DNA of 64,000 bases from Mya arenaria (taxonomy: Eukaryota; Mollusca; Bivalvia; Myida; Myidae): positions 22,305,945 through 22,369,944 of the forward strand of contig NC_069129.1 of NCBI RefSeq assembly GCF_026914265.1. Reading direction: 5' to 3'. Below the pieces are notes generated by a model. It was not told the DNA's origin and searched no databases. It saw only the letters and a program-made list of their open reading frames with translations. This document shows positions 10,701 to 25,700 of the stretch, piece after piece; position 1 is the first letter of the stretch; each line of letters begins with the position of its first letter. Both the position numbers and the translations under genes were made by a program.

Positions 10701-13700
10701 TCTGTTTTATTATAAGGATTAATTATTATTGCTTTGCTTATTATGACAGCCACATTTGAAATAAGATATGTGTTTTATATGTATAATAGAATGTGATGCT
10801 TTTGTCTTAATATGTTGCCTACTTATAAAAAAGTGTTTATTATTATCTATTTAAAATTCTTGTCTGTTCTATCTTGATAATAGAAAGAAGAAGGCAGCGG
10901 TCAAAATTATAACAAGCCTGCAAGCCATATAAAATACTTTCTAGCCTTGCTGAAAATCGGGATTTTATGTAGCATTAGCAGGGTTTGTTAGAAAAAAATT
11001 GATGCCAAACAGCAAGCACTTAGTGTAAGATTTTGGGCGTTTTCATCCATAATTCTGATTTCAGTGAATGAAAAGGTTGAGATATTGTCTTTGCCTTGTT
11101 GTGAGATGGGTTGTGGTGATTTGAGTTGACACTAGTGTTGGGAATCGGTTCCAGTTTTACTATCGATAATCGGTTCCACTCAAGTAACTGACTATAGATA
11201 GTACAATCATTTTTTTTTAAATACTAGATAGTACCTGAATTGTATTTTTATTCATCAATCATGTACAGTATTAAACTCGAAATTATTATTTGCATATATG
11301 TTTTGTCTGTGATTGATGTTTTATAAAGATTAAGCACAAAATAAAGGTGAGATAAATTTCGGGCTAGTTAAAACGACTTAGTCTCGGTAAGATTTCAGAG
11401 CTTTGAGCACTCATTAATGCTTAAAATCCCCAAATAGGTATTGTGAGAACTAGATAAATAAGGACACATATATCATTTCGGTACTTTACAGGATGAGAGC
11501 TGCAATGAAGATGGGGATGAAAGTGATGATGAAGACTCAAGTGACGAAGAAGACAATGATGATGATGACTTAGTTGATACAAAGCCAACCATGTTGTTTG
11601 ACAATGATGATGACTTAGCTGATATAAAGCCAATCAAGTTGTTAGACAATGATGAAAGTAAACCATCTGCCTCGAAAGTTAATTTTGATGAGTATGCTGA
11701 AGATTCGTCAGATGAAGAGGTAAAAAACTCATCTTTAAAAGGACCTCAGATGTTGTATATATATATACTGTTTGATTAAAAAGGTAATACGCTAATGTCT
11801 GAAAGCGGCTGAATTCTGGTTCATGTGATCTTGTTTGCTGTATCATAAATGAATTTAAGTACATTTTACATTAAGTAATTACAGTTTCTATATTTGACTC
11901 GCCCCCTTTTTTAAATGAAATCACACTTAAAATGACCGATTTTGCAATCTTTGTTAAAAAAAACTTTTTCATAAAGTTTTTAAGATTTCCTTTTTGTGTG
12001 TACGCAAAACCCTTTCAAATGAAACCAAAACAATATGAGGTCACCAGGCATCATAAATTAAACAAATTTGTGGGTCAGATTCCTTAAAGTGACACTTATA
12101 TTCAAAATCAAAGCATACATGTATGTATAACAAACACCAATTTTGACATATAAACTTGTAACTTCTTACTAAATAAGGCATTTATGCAAAATATTAACTA
12201 CTGATAACAAGATTGTAACCGTGTATTTAACAGCAGAAAGAGTCAAAATATTAAATGGTTGGTGAATGCCAAAAAAGATGTACTGTGATCTACTATAGTC
12301 TCGTTAAGTAGAAATACCGTGTTTTATGCTCATTTTTCTTCAAATTAAACTAGGTATCCTTCATAAGAACCCTTGATTTCGACATTTATTCATCTTTTTT
12401 TGAATATTAAAACAATATGATTAATTGTGGTACATCTTATCTGGGAGTAAGCGTGCATCTTTAAAGCAGCACTCACACGGATTGACAGTTTTGTCATTTC
12501 TTATAAAAAATTGTCTCAGAATCAGCTTATTTTGGCATTCAAGTTAGTCATATAATGTAACTTTCAATCAACCAGTTACATTCATTCGAAAAATTTCAAT
12601 TTCTTCAAGAGTGAGTTATGATTAAAGCCATAAAACATCAATTTTCAATCGTAAATATGAAAAACTGCAATCTAATCTTTATTCAGCCTTCTTATATCAC
12701 TGGTTTTAAGACATTAAAAAAAATTATGGAAAAATTGGCTCATTACGAGACAAAATATTAGAAAAATTGTAAAACAATCAGTGAGAGTGCAGCTTTAACA
12801 CAATCTTGGTGTATTGCATACATTTATTTCTTTAGAAAACGGATGGTAATATGTATGTCATCACTGCAAACTCTTGTACAATGCCCTACAACTATTATGT
12901 AGACTTAATTATACACTCAACAAAATAAAGGGTCTCATTTACAGTTGTTCACCTATTGAAATAGAACAATTGACATATGCCAAGCACATTCTAGGAAGGT
13001 TGCTTATAGAAATGTAATTATGGGTATTGATATAGACGTTTATTAATAAGAATGCAAGGCTCTCGAGACTAGAGGTATTTGTAAAAGTTAAAAGAGATGT
13101 TCAAAAAGTGACCTCTAATTAATTTCGTAGAGTGTAATACATGCCTTTTTTATAGAATTAAAAATGTTAACATGTTGATGGACTGATTTCTAAGAAGAAT
13201 AGTGACTTTGATAAAGTCTTTAAAAGGCTTTGCACACTCAAGTTTCTATTTCCACAGTTAAACGTTCTATATTTCATTTCCATCACAGGATATCCGTAAC
13301 ACCGTGGGTAACATCCCGATGGAATGGTACAAGAATTTCAAACACATTGGCTACGATGTTGAGGGACGACGCCTGATTAAACCACAGCAGGGAGATAACT
13401 TGGATGACTTCCTGAATAAAGTTGATGATCCTAACTACTGGTAGGCAGATTTGGATTGTCTCCCTTGTATTAATCAAATTTTATGTTACTTTTTAGTACA
13501 TTTCAATATAAACAGATACTAAATATATCAATTTTAAGTTACAAGGATGTGGCAAAAGACTTGTAGCTTTTACTCAACCGATAACTCCTTTTCTATACTT
13601 TCTCTTTTTATTATTTTTAAGAATTTGGCAATTTTTTATCAGACCCACTCGTTTTTTTCTTGGTTCGTGTGTCAGACGAGTATTGTGAACTCTGGAAGTA

Positions 13701-16700
13701 AAATTATCTACATGTATGGTTAAAAGGCAAAAATGCAGTATAAGCCAATATTTGGACTCTCTTGGCCTGTTATGTACAACATCAGGGGCCATGATGACAT
13801 GCATGTACAGTTTCAAGTCCGAAGTCAGACTCGGCAGGCAAATCTACAAATCTTCATTTTCGTTGTAACTTTTTTTCTAATTGAGAATTTATTTTTAAAT
13901 TTGCTGAGTTTTAACCTTTTAAACTTGTCCAATTATGTCAAACATATGGAGAAAAGATGATTTTTATGCCCCCGAAGGTGGGCATATTAAAATCGCACCG
14001 TCCGTCCGGCTCTGTAACTTTCCCTTGTAGGGGCAGATTTTAAAATAACTCGCCACATGTGTTCCACATACCAAGACGACGTGTGGCGTGCAAGACTCGT
14101 GTCCCTACCTCAAAGGTCAAGGTCACACTTAGTGTTTATTCACAATGGAGTGCTGCATATAAGGACATAGAATATAGGTTGTCGTGTCCGGGCTGTAACT
14201 TTCTCTTGTATGGACAGATTTTAAAATAACTTGCCATATGTGTACCACATACCAAGACAACGTGTCATGTGCAAGACCCGTGCCCCTTCCTCAAAGGTCA
14301 AGGTCACACTTAGTGTTTATTCACAATGGAGTGCTGCGTATAAGGACATAGAGTATAGTTTGTCGTGTCCGGGCTGTAACTTTCCCTTGTATGGACAGAT
14401 TTTAAAATAACTTGCCACATGTGTTCCACATACCAAGACGACGTGTCGCGTGCAAGACCCGTGTCCCTACCTCAAAGGTCAAGGTCACACTTAGTGTTTA
14501 TTCACAATGGAGTGCTGCATATAAGGACATAGAGTATAGGTTGTCGTGTCCGGGCTGTAACTTTCTCTTGTATGGACAGATTTTAAAATAACTTGCCACA
14601 TGTGTACCACATACCAAGACGACGTGTCGCGTGCAAGACCCGTGTCCCTACCTCAAAGGTCAAGGTCACACTTAGTGTTTATTCACAATGGAGTGCTGCA
14701 TATAAGGACATAGAGTATAGGTTGTCGTGTCCGGGCTGTAACTTTCCCTTGTATGGACAGATTTTAAAATAACTTGCCATATGTGTTCCACATACCAAGA
14801 CGACGTGTACCGTGCAAAACCTGTGTCCCTACCTCAAAGGTCAAGGTCACACTTAGTGTTTATTCACAATGGAGTGCTGCATATAAGGACATAGAGTATA
14901 GGTTGTCGTGTCCGGGCTGTAACTTTCCCTTGTATGGACAGATTTTAAAATAACTTGCCACATGTGTTCCACATACCAAGACGACGTGTCGCGTGCAAGA
15001 CCGGTGTCCTTACCTCAAAGGTCAAGGTCACACTTAGTGTTTATTCACAATGGAGTGCTGCATATAAGGACATAGAGTATAGGTTGTCTTGTCCGGGCTG
15101 TAACTTTCCCTTGTATGGACAGATTTTAAAATAACTTGCCACATGTGTTCCACATACCAAGACAACGTGTCACGTGCAAAACCCGTGTCCCTACCTCAAA
15201 GGTCAAGGTCACACTTAGTGTTTATTCACAATGGAGTGCTGCATATAAGGACATAGAGTATAGGTTGTCGTGTCCGGGCTGTAACTTTCTCTTGTATGGA
15301 CAGATTTTAAAATAACTTGCCACATGTGTTCCACATACCAAGACCACGTGTCGCGTGCAAGACCGGTGTCCCTACCTCAAAGGTCAAGGTCACACTTAGT
15401 GTTTATTTACAATGAAGTGCTGCATATAAGGACATAGGGTATAGGTTGTCGTGTCCGGGCTGTAACTTTCCCTTGTATGGACAGATTTTAAAATAACTTG
15501 CCACATGTGTTCCACATACCAAGACGACGTGTCGCGTGCAAGACCCGTGTCCCTACCTCAAAGGTCAAGGTCACACTTTGTGTTTATTCACAATGGAGTG
15601 CTGCATATAAGGACATAGAGTATAGGTTGTCGTGTCCGGGCTGTAACTTTCTCTTGTATGGACAGATTTTAAAATAACTTGCCACATGTGTTCCACATAC
15701 CAAGACGATGTGTCGCGTGCAAGACCCGTGTCCCTGCCTCAAAGGTCAAGGTCACACATAGTGTTTATTCACAATGGAGTGCTGCATATAAGGACATAGA
15801 GTATAGGTTGTCGTGTCCGGGCTGTAACTTTCCCTTGTATGGACAGATTTTAAAATAACTTGCCACATGTGTTCCTTATACCAAGACGACGTGTCACTTG
15901 CAAGACCCGTGTCCCTACCTCAAAGGTCAAGATCACACTTAGTGTTTATTCACAATGGAGTGCTGCATATAAGGACATAGAGTATAGGTTGTCGTGTCCG
16001 GGCTGTAACTTTCCCTTGTATGGACAGATTTTAAAATCACATGCTACATGTGTTCCACATACGAAGACGACGTGTCTTGTGCAAGACCCATGTCCCTACC
16101 TCTAAGGTGAAAGATACAGTGTTTATTCACAAGGGAATTCTGAATATAAGGACTTAACAGTGTAGGTTGTCAAGTATGGGTGGTATTTTTTTATGTTCAG
16201 AGGCAATTTAAAATAACTTGCCATATGTATTTGACACGTAAAGGCAAGATCAACTTTTCATGTACTGACCTTGTTCGTAGGTCAATGTCACACTCGGGGG
16301 CATTCGTCACATACTGTGACAGCTCTTGTTTATTTAATTAAAATGCGTTTCTGAGTCTGATTCAAACTCGGACTTGAGACTGTTCGTAATCATGTGCCTT
16401 GATATGGTTTCTAACAGAGAAATTCCAATCATTATTATTATTATGGCTGTCTACACTATCAAGGTAAAAAAGAGAATAAATGATAAATAACCTTACTGAA
16501 TAACACAAAGTAAAGGCAAATCCTTGAAACTGATGTTTTATCAGTCAGCCTTGAAAAGGGAACTTTTAAGCGAATGCCATTAGAGCCTGTTTTTAAATCA
16601 TTTGTAGGCCAAAATGGAAAATATTCAATCAGACTCCTGGATAAGAAAGCTGGAAATCTAACACTTGTGCTTGGCATGATATTTTTTATCAAAACCGGTT

Positions 16701-19700
16701 TTATACTAAATATATTATTTGATCAGGCCTTGAGAGCATTTAAACAGTGCAGGGGTTTGACAACTAGCTGCGTATATGCTGTTTTGTATGAATGCCAAAA
16801 AATACAAGTTCATCAGCATTAATACTAGGGCAAGTGTGTTTCTCACTGACTGGTAGCTTATAAATGCTTTCATTTGATCAGGCGTACAGTTTACAACAAG
16901 TTGACCGGTCAGAACATTGTGCTGAGCAAGGAGGATGTTGAGTTGATACAGAATCTACAGAGAAAGAAACATCCAACACTCGCTAATGAGGAACAATATG
17001 AGGTAAGCTTTTTCCCCTTTAACATTTTGAGCGTAGAATTAAGGCAAACTCACACAAACACACTGCTGGTTGTGTCCTACATGTAAGTCCTGTAATTGAC
17101 ATGATGTTGAAAAGTATCATTCAAGCATAATCGCTCATGAGTTTGCTTCACAATAGATTGGATTGAAACAACTTTCAAGTGAACTTGTATGTGGTTTATC
17201 CAGGGCTTCATCACTCTCTATTCATTTGTTTGAAGATTTTTAAAAAGCTTGACTATTCGAAAAATAGGTGGGCTATACTACTCACCCCAGCGTCGGTGTC
17301 CGGGTAAAGTTGTAGGGCAAGTTGGGATTTTCACTTATAAGTCCAATACCCTTCATTCAATTGACTTAATACTTCACACAGTTGTTCAGAGCCATCACAT
17401 AATGAGGTTAGATAACTCCATATTATCTTTTATACAAATTATGGCCCCTGATTGACTATGGAACTTAGGTTAAAGTTTTAGGGCAGGGTGGGATATTTAT
17501 TAATAACCTCTATACCCTTCATTCAATTGACTTAATACTTCACGAATTGTCCAGGACCGTTACCCAATGAGGTTACATAACTCCATATCCTTAATACAAG
17601 TTATTGCCCCTGATTGACTTAGGTTAAAGTTTTAGGCAAGTAAAAGTTAAGGGCAGGTTGGGATTTTAATAAAAAAACTTCTATACAGTTCATTCAATGC
17701 ACTTAATAAAATTCAAAATTATTTATGACCATCTTACAACAAGAAACATAACTCCATTTTAACCCCAAATACAAATTATGGCCCTTGAATTTCTTTTTAA
17801 TTTCTTTTGAAAGGCATATTGTATATTCTTAACCACATTTTCATAATGGGAAATCAAGTTAAGCTTGCGTCATTGTTCGGGTGGGCTGATGGGAGGGCAG
17901 CATCAAAGTCACCTTATGTATCGAATAATTTTAGTTAGGTTTGACATAAAGAGACCAAACTTGGTAATATAACACCGTTATTATATTCACTTCTAAGTCA
18001 AAGCGGCGTAGTGGAGCGGGCTGTCTTATGACGGCTCTTGTTAACCAGGTTTTCTCATTGCGAAAAAATTACATTTGTTGTTGTTAGAGTAGGCGGCCAG
18101 TGTCAAAACCACCTATGAAACTGATTTACTATAGTTAGGGTGGACATATCTCGACCAATCTTAATTTATAGGAAGAAGTTAAGGATCCATACCTTTTATG
18201 GGATTGCGTTTTATGCCCCTACGATCAAGGTCACTGTTAATAAAAATAGAAAAACAGTTGAAACTGAATAACTTTAATTAGGATTGACATATCTTCACTG
18301 AAATTGGTACATAGGAAGAGTTTATGGAACCTGTTTATGGAATTGATTTTGTGGCCAAGGTCAAGGTCACTGTTACTAAAAATAGAAAAAGGGTTGAAAC
18401 TGAATAACTTTAGCTAGGGTTGACATATCTTGCTAAAACTTTGTATTATGGAGGACCTCAAAGGAATTGCATTTGAGGTCTCAAAGGTCAATACCCTGAG
18501 TATATTTACTGCAGAAGCCATGTGCTCATGAATTATTAAAGATGTAAATGTTGTATGTTTGATTGAACGCCTCCGGCAATTTAGAAAAGGTGAGAAGCTA
18601 AGGTTGAATATGAATATTAATGTATTATGAAGTTCTGCTAGCCTATTTTTCCACTGTTTATTCTGTAGAGTAATTGGTATAAAATAGTGCAGGTTCCGAT
18701 GATGATTTTAATACTTGTTGAAGGCAATAGTACAAGTAGGAGAGACATGTTGTACTATTTTCACATAAAACTTAACCAGCTTGTTTATTCACATTACGGT
18801 TTATTGGAGTACGTAGTGCACATTAAATTACCCAGTATTATATAACATAGTGATTAATTTGATTAACAAAGGAAAAAATACACATGATTAGTTATTGATA
18901 AAAAATTATTATAATATGAAAATTCACTTTATCTTGATCATTTTGTATATCCTGTTTTCTTTCATGCTTTACGATGAAATATGGGGTTTTAACAGTGAAA
19001 TAACAACAGTGAAAATATCAATTTGATATTTTCACTGCAAAATAAGGAGTGAAAATATCAACTTTCAGAACTACTTTGAAATTCCTTTGTTGTTACATGT
19101 ACTTGCCTTGATCAAAACAGAACACTGGACTTCCGTAAATTATGTCAAAAAAATGTTTAAAAAAATAAAGAAATATTTTATAAATTTAAATAAATATATA
19201 ATTGGAAATTAACAACTTACCGCTTATTACCGGTTATCCCGTTTATCAAACATTTTACTGATCTTTGAAGTTGAATGTTCGAACATTTGCTTTCATACCA
19301 AACAAATTACAGACAAAAACAACTGTTCGAACATAAATAAAATTTTATATCATCGTTCAAATGTATTTTGAACTGTTAACCGTTGTAGTACGTAAAATGA
19401 GCTTCCTGGAGAATTCACACAACAATTTAGATCCGATATTTTTTACCCCACCCACACCTCAAAATGTGCCAACAAACTAGCGTGGCATTTTCTCTTTATC
19501 TGGAAAACAAACATTTTAAAGCGAAACAGACTGGTCTCTGACAGTAAGATGACTGAATATTAACTTACTATAAAAACACGCGTACATGCAGTCTTAAACA
19601 AAGAAAAATGGTTAAAATCCAATGAGTATCCACATTTGTTTTGCTAACACATTTGACCTTCCAAATTTTCATTCTTTAAATAGCGGGGTAGTAATTTGGT

Positions 19701-22700
19701 TATGTATTCATGCCCATCTTAAAATAAAAAGTGTTTTCATTATTTTTTGGAACATATGTGCACTAATAATACTTCATTGTTTACTGTTCATAAAGCTTTG
19801 CAATAAAAAACGAGCGAAAATTAAGCTATAAGAATGAATAGCAGAGAACTATTTCTCAGCAAACAGACAGTAGAAAAGTTGACAGCTATAATTATGCACG
19901 AGGGGCGCCCCACGGGTAGCGGCGTAAAGCCCACCCTTTTCAAAAAAGGGGGGTAATTCAGAAATAAATAAAGAACAAATAAAACTCCGAAAATAAGCAT
20001 AAAAGAAACAGAAAATTTGTTTATTTCAGTGTAAGATCGTATTTAATTTCACTCGTGATCATAGAAAAAACTACATTTTCACTCGTGGCTTCGCCACTCT
20101 TGAAAATATGTTTTTCTATGACACTCGTTAAATAAAATACGATCTTACACTGAAATAAACAAATATCCTTTATATCATCACTAAATAAAACCCTCCCCGA
20201 TAACATCCATTAAATTACAATTTTGTTTATAGCTAACACATAAATGCACTTAAAATAAAATGTAACACACATAATACACACATGATAACAATATTACTAG
20301 GTTGTATTTGATCTCTGTGTAATAGTGTTTCCATTCAGCACATCGTCAACTCTGTTCACAACTGATTCCTGTTGTAGACATTTTCCTCTGTCTCTCTACT
20401 GTAGTTCCATCACCAGAATATCATTTTGTTCTCCCACAACAATTAGCCTGCCAGTGTGAGTACTGTAACAGGCTGCCTTTGGATGGAAGATGCCATCCCC
20501 CTCCCTGACCAGTGTGGCCAGCTTCTTCTTGCCTTGCTGGTCAACCTGCACCACTGTGTTGTTGTGCCCTGAACACACAAACACATGGCCATCCTCACTC
20601 ACATGTACACCATATGCAAAATACATGTCTGGATCATGCAGTGTAGCTAGAATGTTGCCATTCATATCAATTGTAATTAGTTCGGGATTGTAATAGTTAC
20701 TTATGTAGATCTTATTGCCATCTTGGTTCAAATCAAAGTGAATCACTGTCTGCCTTCCTGATCTGTTTTCAAGTATCGTCTTGACTTGCTTGCCGGCTTT
20801 GGTGTAGATGTACAGGGCTGTGATGGAGCCGACATAAAGCTGGTCCCCATGGTGCCTGATGGACATGCAGTCGTGGTCAACTGAGAACTTCCTGGTCATC
20901 ATAATGGTGCCAGCTGACACGGTGAGAAAGTGGACCTCATGCCTGACAGCTGGAGGCCAGTTAACTGCTACAGCCACCTGATTTCCTGTGATATGACATA
21001 TGTCCTTGGGCTCTATAGGGACATCACACTGGGCTATTACCTTATACTCCCTGTTCAATACCTTCACTCTGTTATGGCGGTTATCTGCAAGAATGATCTC
21101 TCCTGTTGGAAGTTCTGTTATACCAATAATATAACAGACATCTGTATCTGGCTTGGCTTTCACATTAAATGTTGATTTGTTCTCAGTCTTTAAAACCCTG
21201 AAGATATGAGTCTGTTTAGAAGACTTAATGTCAGACAGATGATGTTCAATCTGTATTTCAGAGTTTTCTAGAACATTGCCCAGTGTGTTAAAATCAGACA
21301 GCAGTTTGGTAATTGTGGTTTCAGGCTTGAATGTTGCAGTCAGTTCAGGTTTGGTCGATAACTCCTGGAGCAGGCTGTTGGCCTCTGCCATCTTCTTTTC
21401 ACACTTCCTGAAGCCAATGTAGGAGCTTGGCTCATCGTCCTTGCTCTGGGCTTGAATGGTATCCATCAAGGCCTTCAGCTGGTCATGGATGCTTGTGCAG
21501 GAGTCAATGTCCTTCTGTAGTGTGTCATCCATGTTAGCCAGGACACTGTCCATCTGTTCCACTGTCTTCTTCTCCATCTCATCTAGCAGCTTGTTCAGTG
21601 ACGTCCTCAGGTCCTTGATCTTTGTCAGCATAGACTTGCCAGAGGTCTTCAAGGAGCCTTGGTTCTTCTTTCTGACCTCTCTTATTTGGTTTAGACTTGT
21701 TGTTACATTAGCAACCTTAGAGGGAAGCTGCTTGAAGTCTGCCATCTTGTGTATATCCTTGGCCAGGTCTGAGATCAAATTGATGCTTCTGCACATCCTG
21801 TTGTAGAGAGAATTAAATAAAGAAAATTTGTGACAGGAGGACAGTTCATAGAATCAAAAATGTAGTTGTATGTGTGAACTGTCTTTGATTTCTGTGAAAA
21901 GATAAACAAGTTAATCCAAATATTTATCAACAGGCCATTGATTGAACTATGTGTGTGCAAGTGTTTTTTGTCTAGGAATATGCTTTTGTTGTCTCTTTGT
22001 TATCCCCCGCCTTGAAAAGGCGAGGGGATATAGTAATGGTAGGCACGTTTGCGTGCGTGCGTGTGCGTCAGTCCGTCCGTCCCACATTCATTTCTTTGCA
22101 TCTTCTCTTACATTTCTCATGATATTTCTACCAAACTTTCACAGATTGATGATCATAAAGTGAAGCAGCGCATATTGTCGGGCTTTCCCGATTCAACTAT
22201 TTTTGAAAGAGTTCTTGCCCTTTGCTTATTTTACCTTTATTTTACATTTAAAATTGGTTTCTTCGCAACTCCTCTTACGTTTTTCATGCGATTTCTACCA
22301 AACTTTCACAGATTGATGAACATAAAGTGTTGCAGCGCATATTGTCTGGCTTTTGCGATTTGACTATTTTTGAAAGAGTAATTGCACTTTGCTTATTTTA
22401 CATTTAGAATTGGTTTCTTCGCAACTCCTCTTACGTTTTACATGCGATTTCTACCAAACTTTCACAGATTGATGACTATATAGTGACGCAGCGCATATTG
22501 TCGGGCTTTTGCGATTCGACCATTTTGAAAGAGTTATAGCCCTTTTTTTATTTTACATTTAATATTGGTTTCTAAATCGCAACTCCTCTTATGTTTATGA
22601 CTATATAGTGACGCAGCGCATATTGTCAGGCTTTTGCAATTTGACCTTTTTTGAAAGAGTTATTGCCCTTTCTTAATTTTACGCATTTCTTATGTTCCTG

Positions 22701-25700
22701 AGAAACTACCCTTACCATTGATTGGCTTTCGTTACAAAGTTAGACAAAAGTCAAGGTCGTGATGACCTCAAGCTGAAAATCAATTTTCAGCACATGTACC
22801 TCAAACTTGGTACACAGGTTGGTAATGACTAGCAGATCAGTGATATTGATTTTGAGGTTGGTAGGTGAAAGGTCAAGTTTATGGTGAGTGACCTCGAGCT
22901 TAACCCTTTACTTCATGTAAACCTAAGCCATCTCAGGCTGCCAGTGTATGGCTTATCAGTTCATATCAGTACCCCTACTTCATAGGAGATTATTGATATT
23001 ATTGGAATTTTAACCCTCTTGTATTACAAACCTATTTTCTTAGTATTTCTTTTGGTTTAATCAATAAGTCATCAATGTAAAGTTTATAGAGAATTAAATT
23101 TCCAATCCATTCATATAAATTTTATTTTGTTATCTAAATTATTTCCGCATGATGTTCATAAATAAACAGAAAAATATGTCAAATTTGATGAAAATTAATT
23201 TTTATTACACTTTTATTTAACACAAAATATTATATAAACAACATATTTTTATAATTCATTTAATGCAACCTGAATTGAAACCAAGATGGACAGAATTAAA
23301 AAATAATTCACAACAAAGAAGCACGGTATATTTATATATATGAAACAGAAGAAAAAAAAAGAAAAGTTGATCAACAGTCACAGTACATATAACTTTCGGT
23401 TATTAACACTACAATGTACAAATAAAGTTATTATTCAACTACTAAATGAGGCCTTCATGTTGTTGTTTACTAAATTTATATCGTTTATTGCCTGTCCAGG
23501 TATAGTTCTGGCTTCCATAACTTTAATGTTGATATTTATTTTTTTGATGTTTACAACACATTAAAGTTATGGCGGAACCCCCATATAAAAGTCAACCAGA
23601 ATCAACTAAGTAAGATGATGACTCTGCAATCACATGACCATGATGACGTCGCTGGATTCTATTTATAGCATCGGATTCACATTGTTCATTTAGTTGAAAC
23701 CAATTGCAGTAAGGTTGAAAATACCTTTTGATAAGTAAAAACAACTTATTTATTCCAATTTTGTTTTTAGTTATTTACTTATTATTCGAAATAGAAAAAA
23801 TAACAGCAAAATAAACACTACATGTGTGAGGTCAAATGTAGGTCACATGGGTATTTTCTGAAAATCTTGTTATCACGTGATTAAATTTGAAAACAACTAT
23901 GACCTAGTTAAGGAATGCTTATAATCGGATTTATTAAAATGATAAATTAACTATCTATAAAGCGTTTTTTGGTTTTTAAAATGTGTTTGTGAACTGCATT
24001 TTACTTCATTTACCTGAGGATATAGTTATTTTGTCTGTACAATGCATACAAGTGAAATAACAGCGTGACATAAAAATGTCACGAATTCTGGTAGGGTTTG
24101 GATACGGCGTTCTCTTCAGCTAACACGTCCAAAAAGGTAATATATAACGTGTTCGCTGAAGTTCTTTAGCTAGTCCAGGTATAGTTATAGTTATAACTTG
24201 CAGTATTGTGTAAATTTCCACGAGGAAAACGAGACAGGAATGCCCACAAACCTGCGCAGTCAACGTTTTACGCATCTTTGATACCAGTGACCTTATTTCG
24301 CGATTTTCCGAAATTCCGAATAGTAACATAGTGTTTTTTTAGTGCATTGTATTTATCCATGTTTATACTTCATGAATATGAATTTATAGCGAATAAACAA
24401 GCATCAGGTATGAAAATAAATGCCCCTACATTACGAATACGTAGGATTACGTATCTATGAAGCTATCGATAAAACATAAAGATCCGTATCTATAAAGCTA
24501 TGGATAGATAAGTAAAATTGCGTATCTATGAAGTAAAGGGTTAAAATCTGTTGTTATCAATAACTGAAGAACTCGAACTTGCAGTGACTTGTCATTTCCT
24601 TGTACATACATTGCTCTTGTTACAGATCAATAAGAAGGTAGGGTAGGTCATCAAGAATATGTGTTACATAATCAAGGCTATCTGTCCATATGTAGTCTCA
24701 AAAGTCTGTCCTTCTGGGTCTTTCTGGAGCATTTGTCACATATTATCCTGTGACATCTCTTGTTTTTATTTTTTTGTGAACTGAACTGTTTTTCAGCAAA
24801 AAACATGTAATAAAATTATTGATCACAAGCTATACCTTGGTTGCAGTTAATTTAGCCATCACATATTTTTATGTATTACACATGTATAATATAACACTTT
24901 TTCTATTGGTCAGAAAATGTTTTACTCCGCATGTTTGAAAACAAATTAATGGAAAAAAATAATTGCATAAATTTGCAATATTTTAGCAAGTCATACCTTA
25001 ATTTCTCATTTTGTATTAATGATAGGGGTTTATTTGAGAACAGTATAATAATTTTCCATCTAAATCTTCAGAGTTAAAGGTGATTTTTTGGTCTTGATTT
25101 TGCAGTGATTTTTTTTGGTGCAATTTACTGCCTTAAGGCTGTTTCCCCTTGCAAAAAAATGTCCATTTTTCCCCCCAAAAATAGAGTTTTTCCCAATTTG
25201 ATAAATGCCTGTTATGTTCAATAGTGAATAAAAAAGCAATGAATTTCTTAATAAATAAACAAAATCTTGACAAGATTAACTCTTTCACAGAATAAAGTAT
25301 GCATAAAAAGGTGAAAACATGTATATTTGCCATTATATTTCCTATTTTGATCTGATTTTGTATTTTTCCCAATCTGGATTTTTTTCCCAATTTGCAGGGC
25401 ACAGGCGGTAAAAATATTTCCAAAAAAATCACTGTTTTGTGAAAAACATTTTGAATGACATACGGTACTGTACTTGATTTGTATAAACAGGAAATGATGT
25501 CATGAACATATAACACATTATGATGTTATTTTACAAGATATGAGAATCAGATTTTGTTTAACTATATTGTTTTTGTTATTATTCTTACTGGATATCGAAT
25601 TATTATGCATTAACATAATTTAACGATCAGATTATTCTGTGGTTTAAATCATTCCGGGTACAACATTTCTGGAATGCATGTAGCGAGGGAAATGGCATTG

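Noticed and set aside
13985-16110. CRISPR-like array
   Set aside because: The 181-bp units are near identical over their whole length with no unique spacers, in an animal genome; it is a satellite.
20490-21806. Plus-strand frames across the TRIM-like second exon, also at 40753-42035 and 62464-62718
   Set aside because: They are antisense shadows of the conserved coding exon, with no domain of their own.
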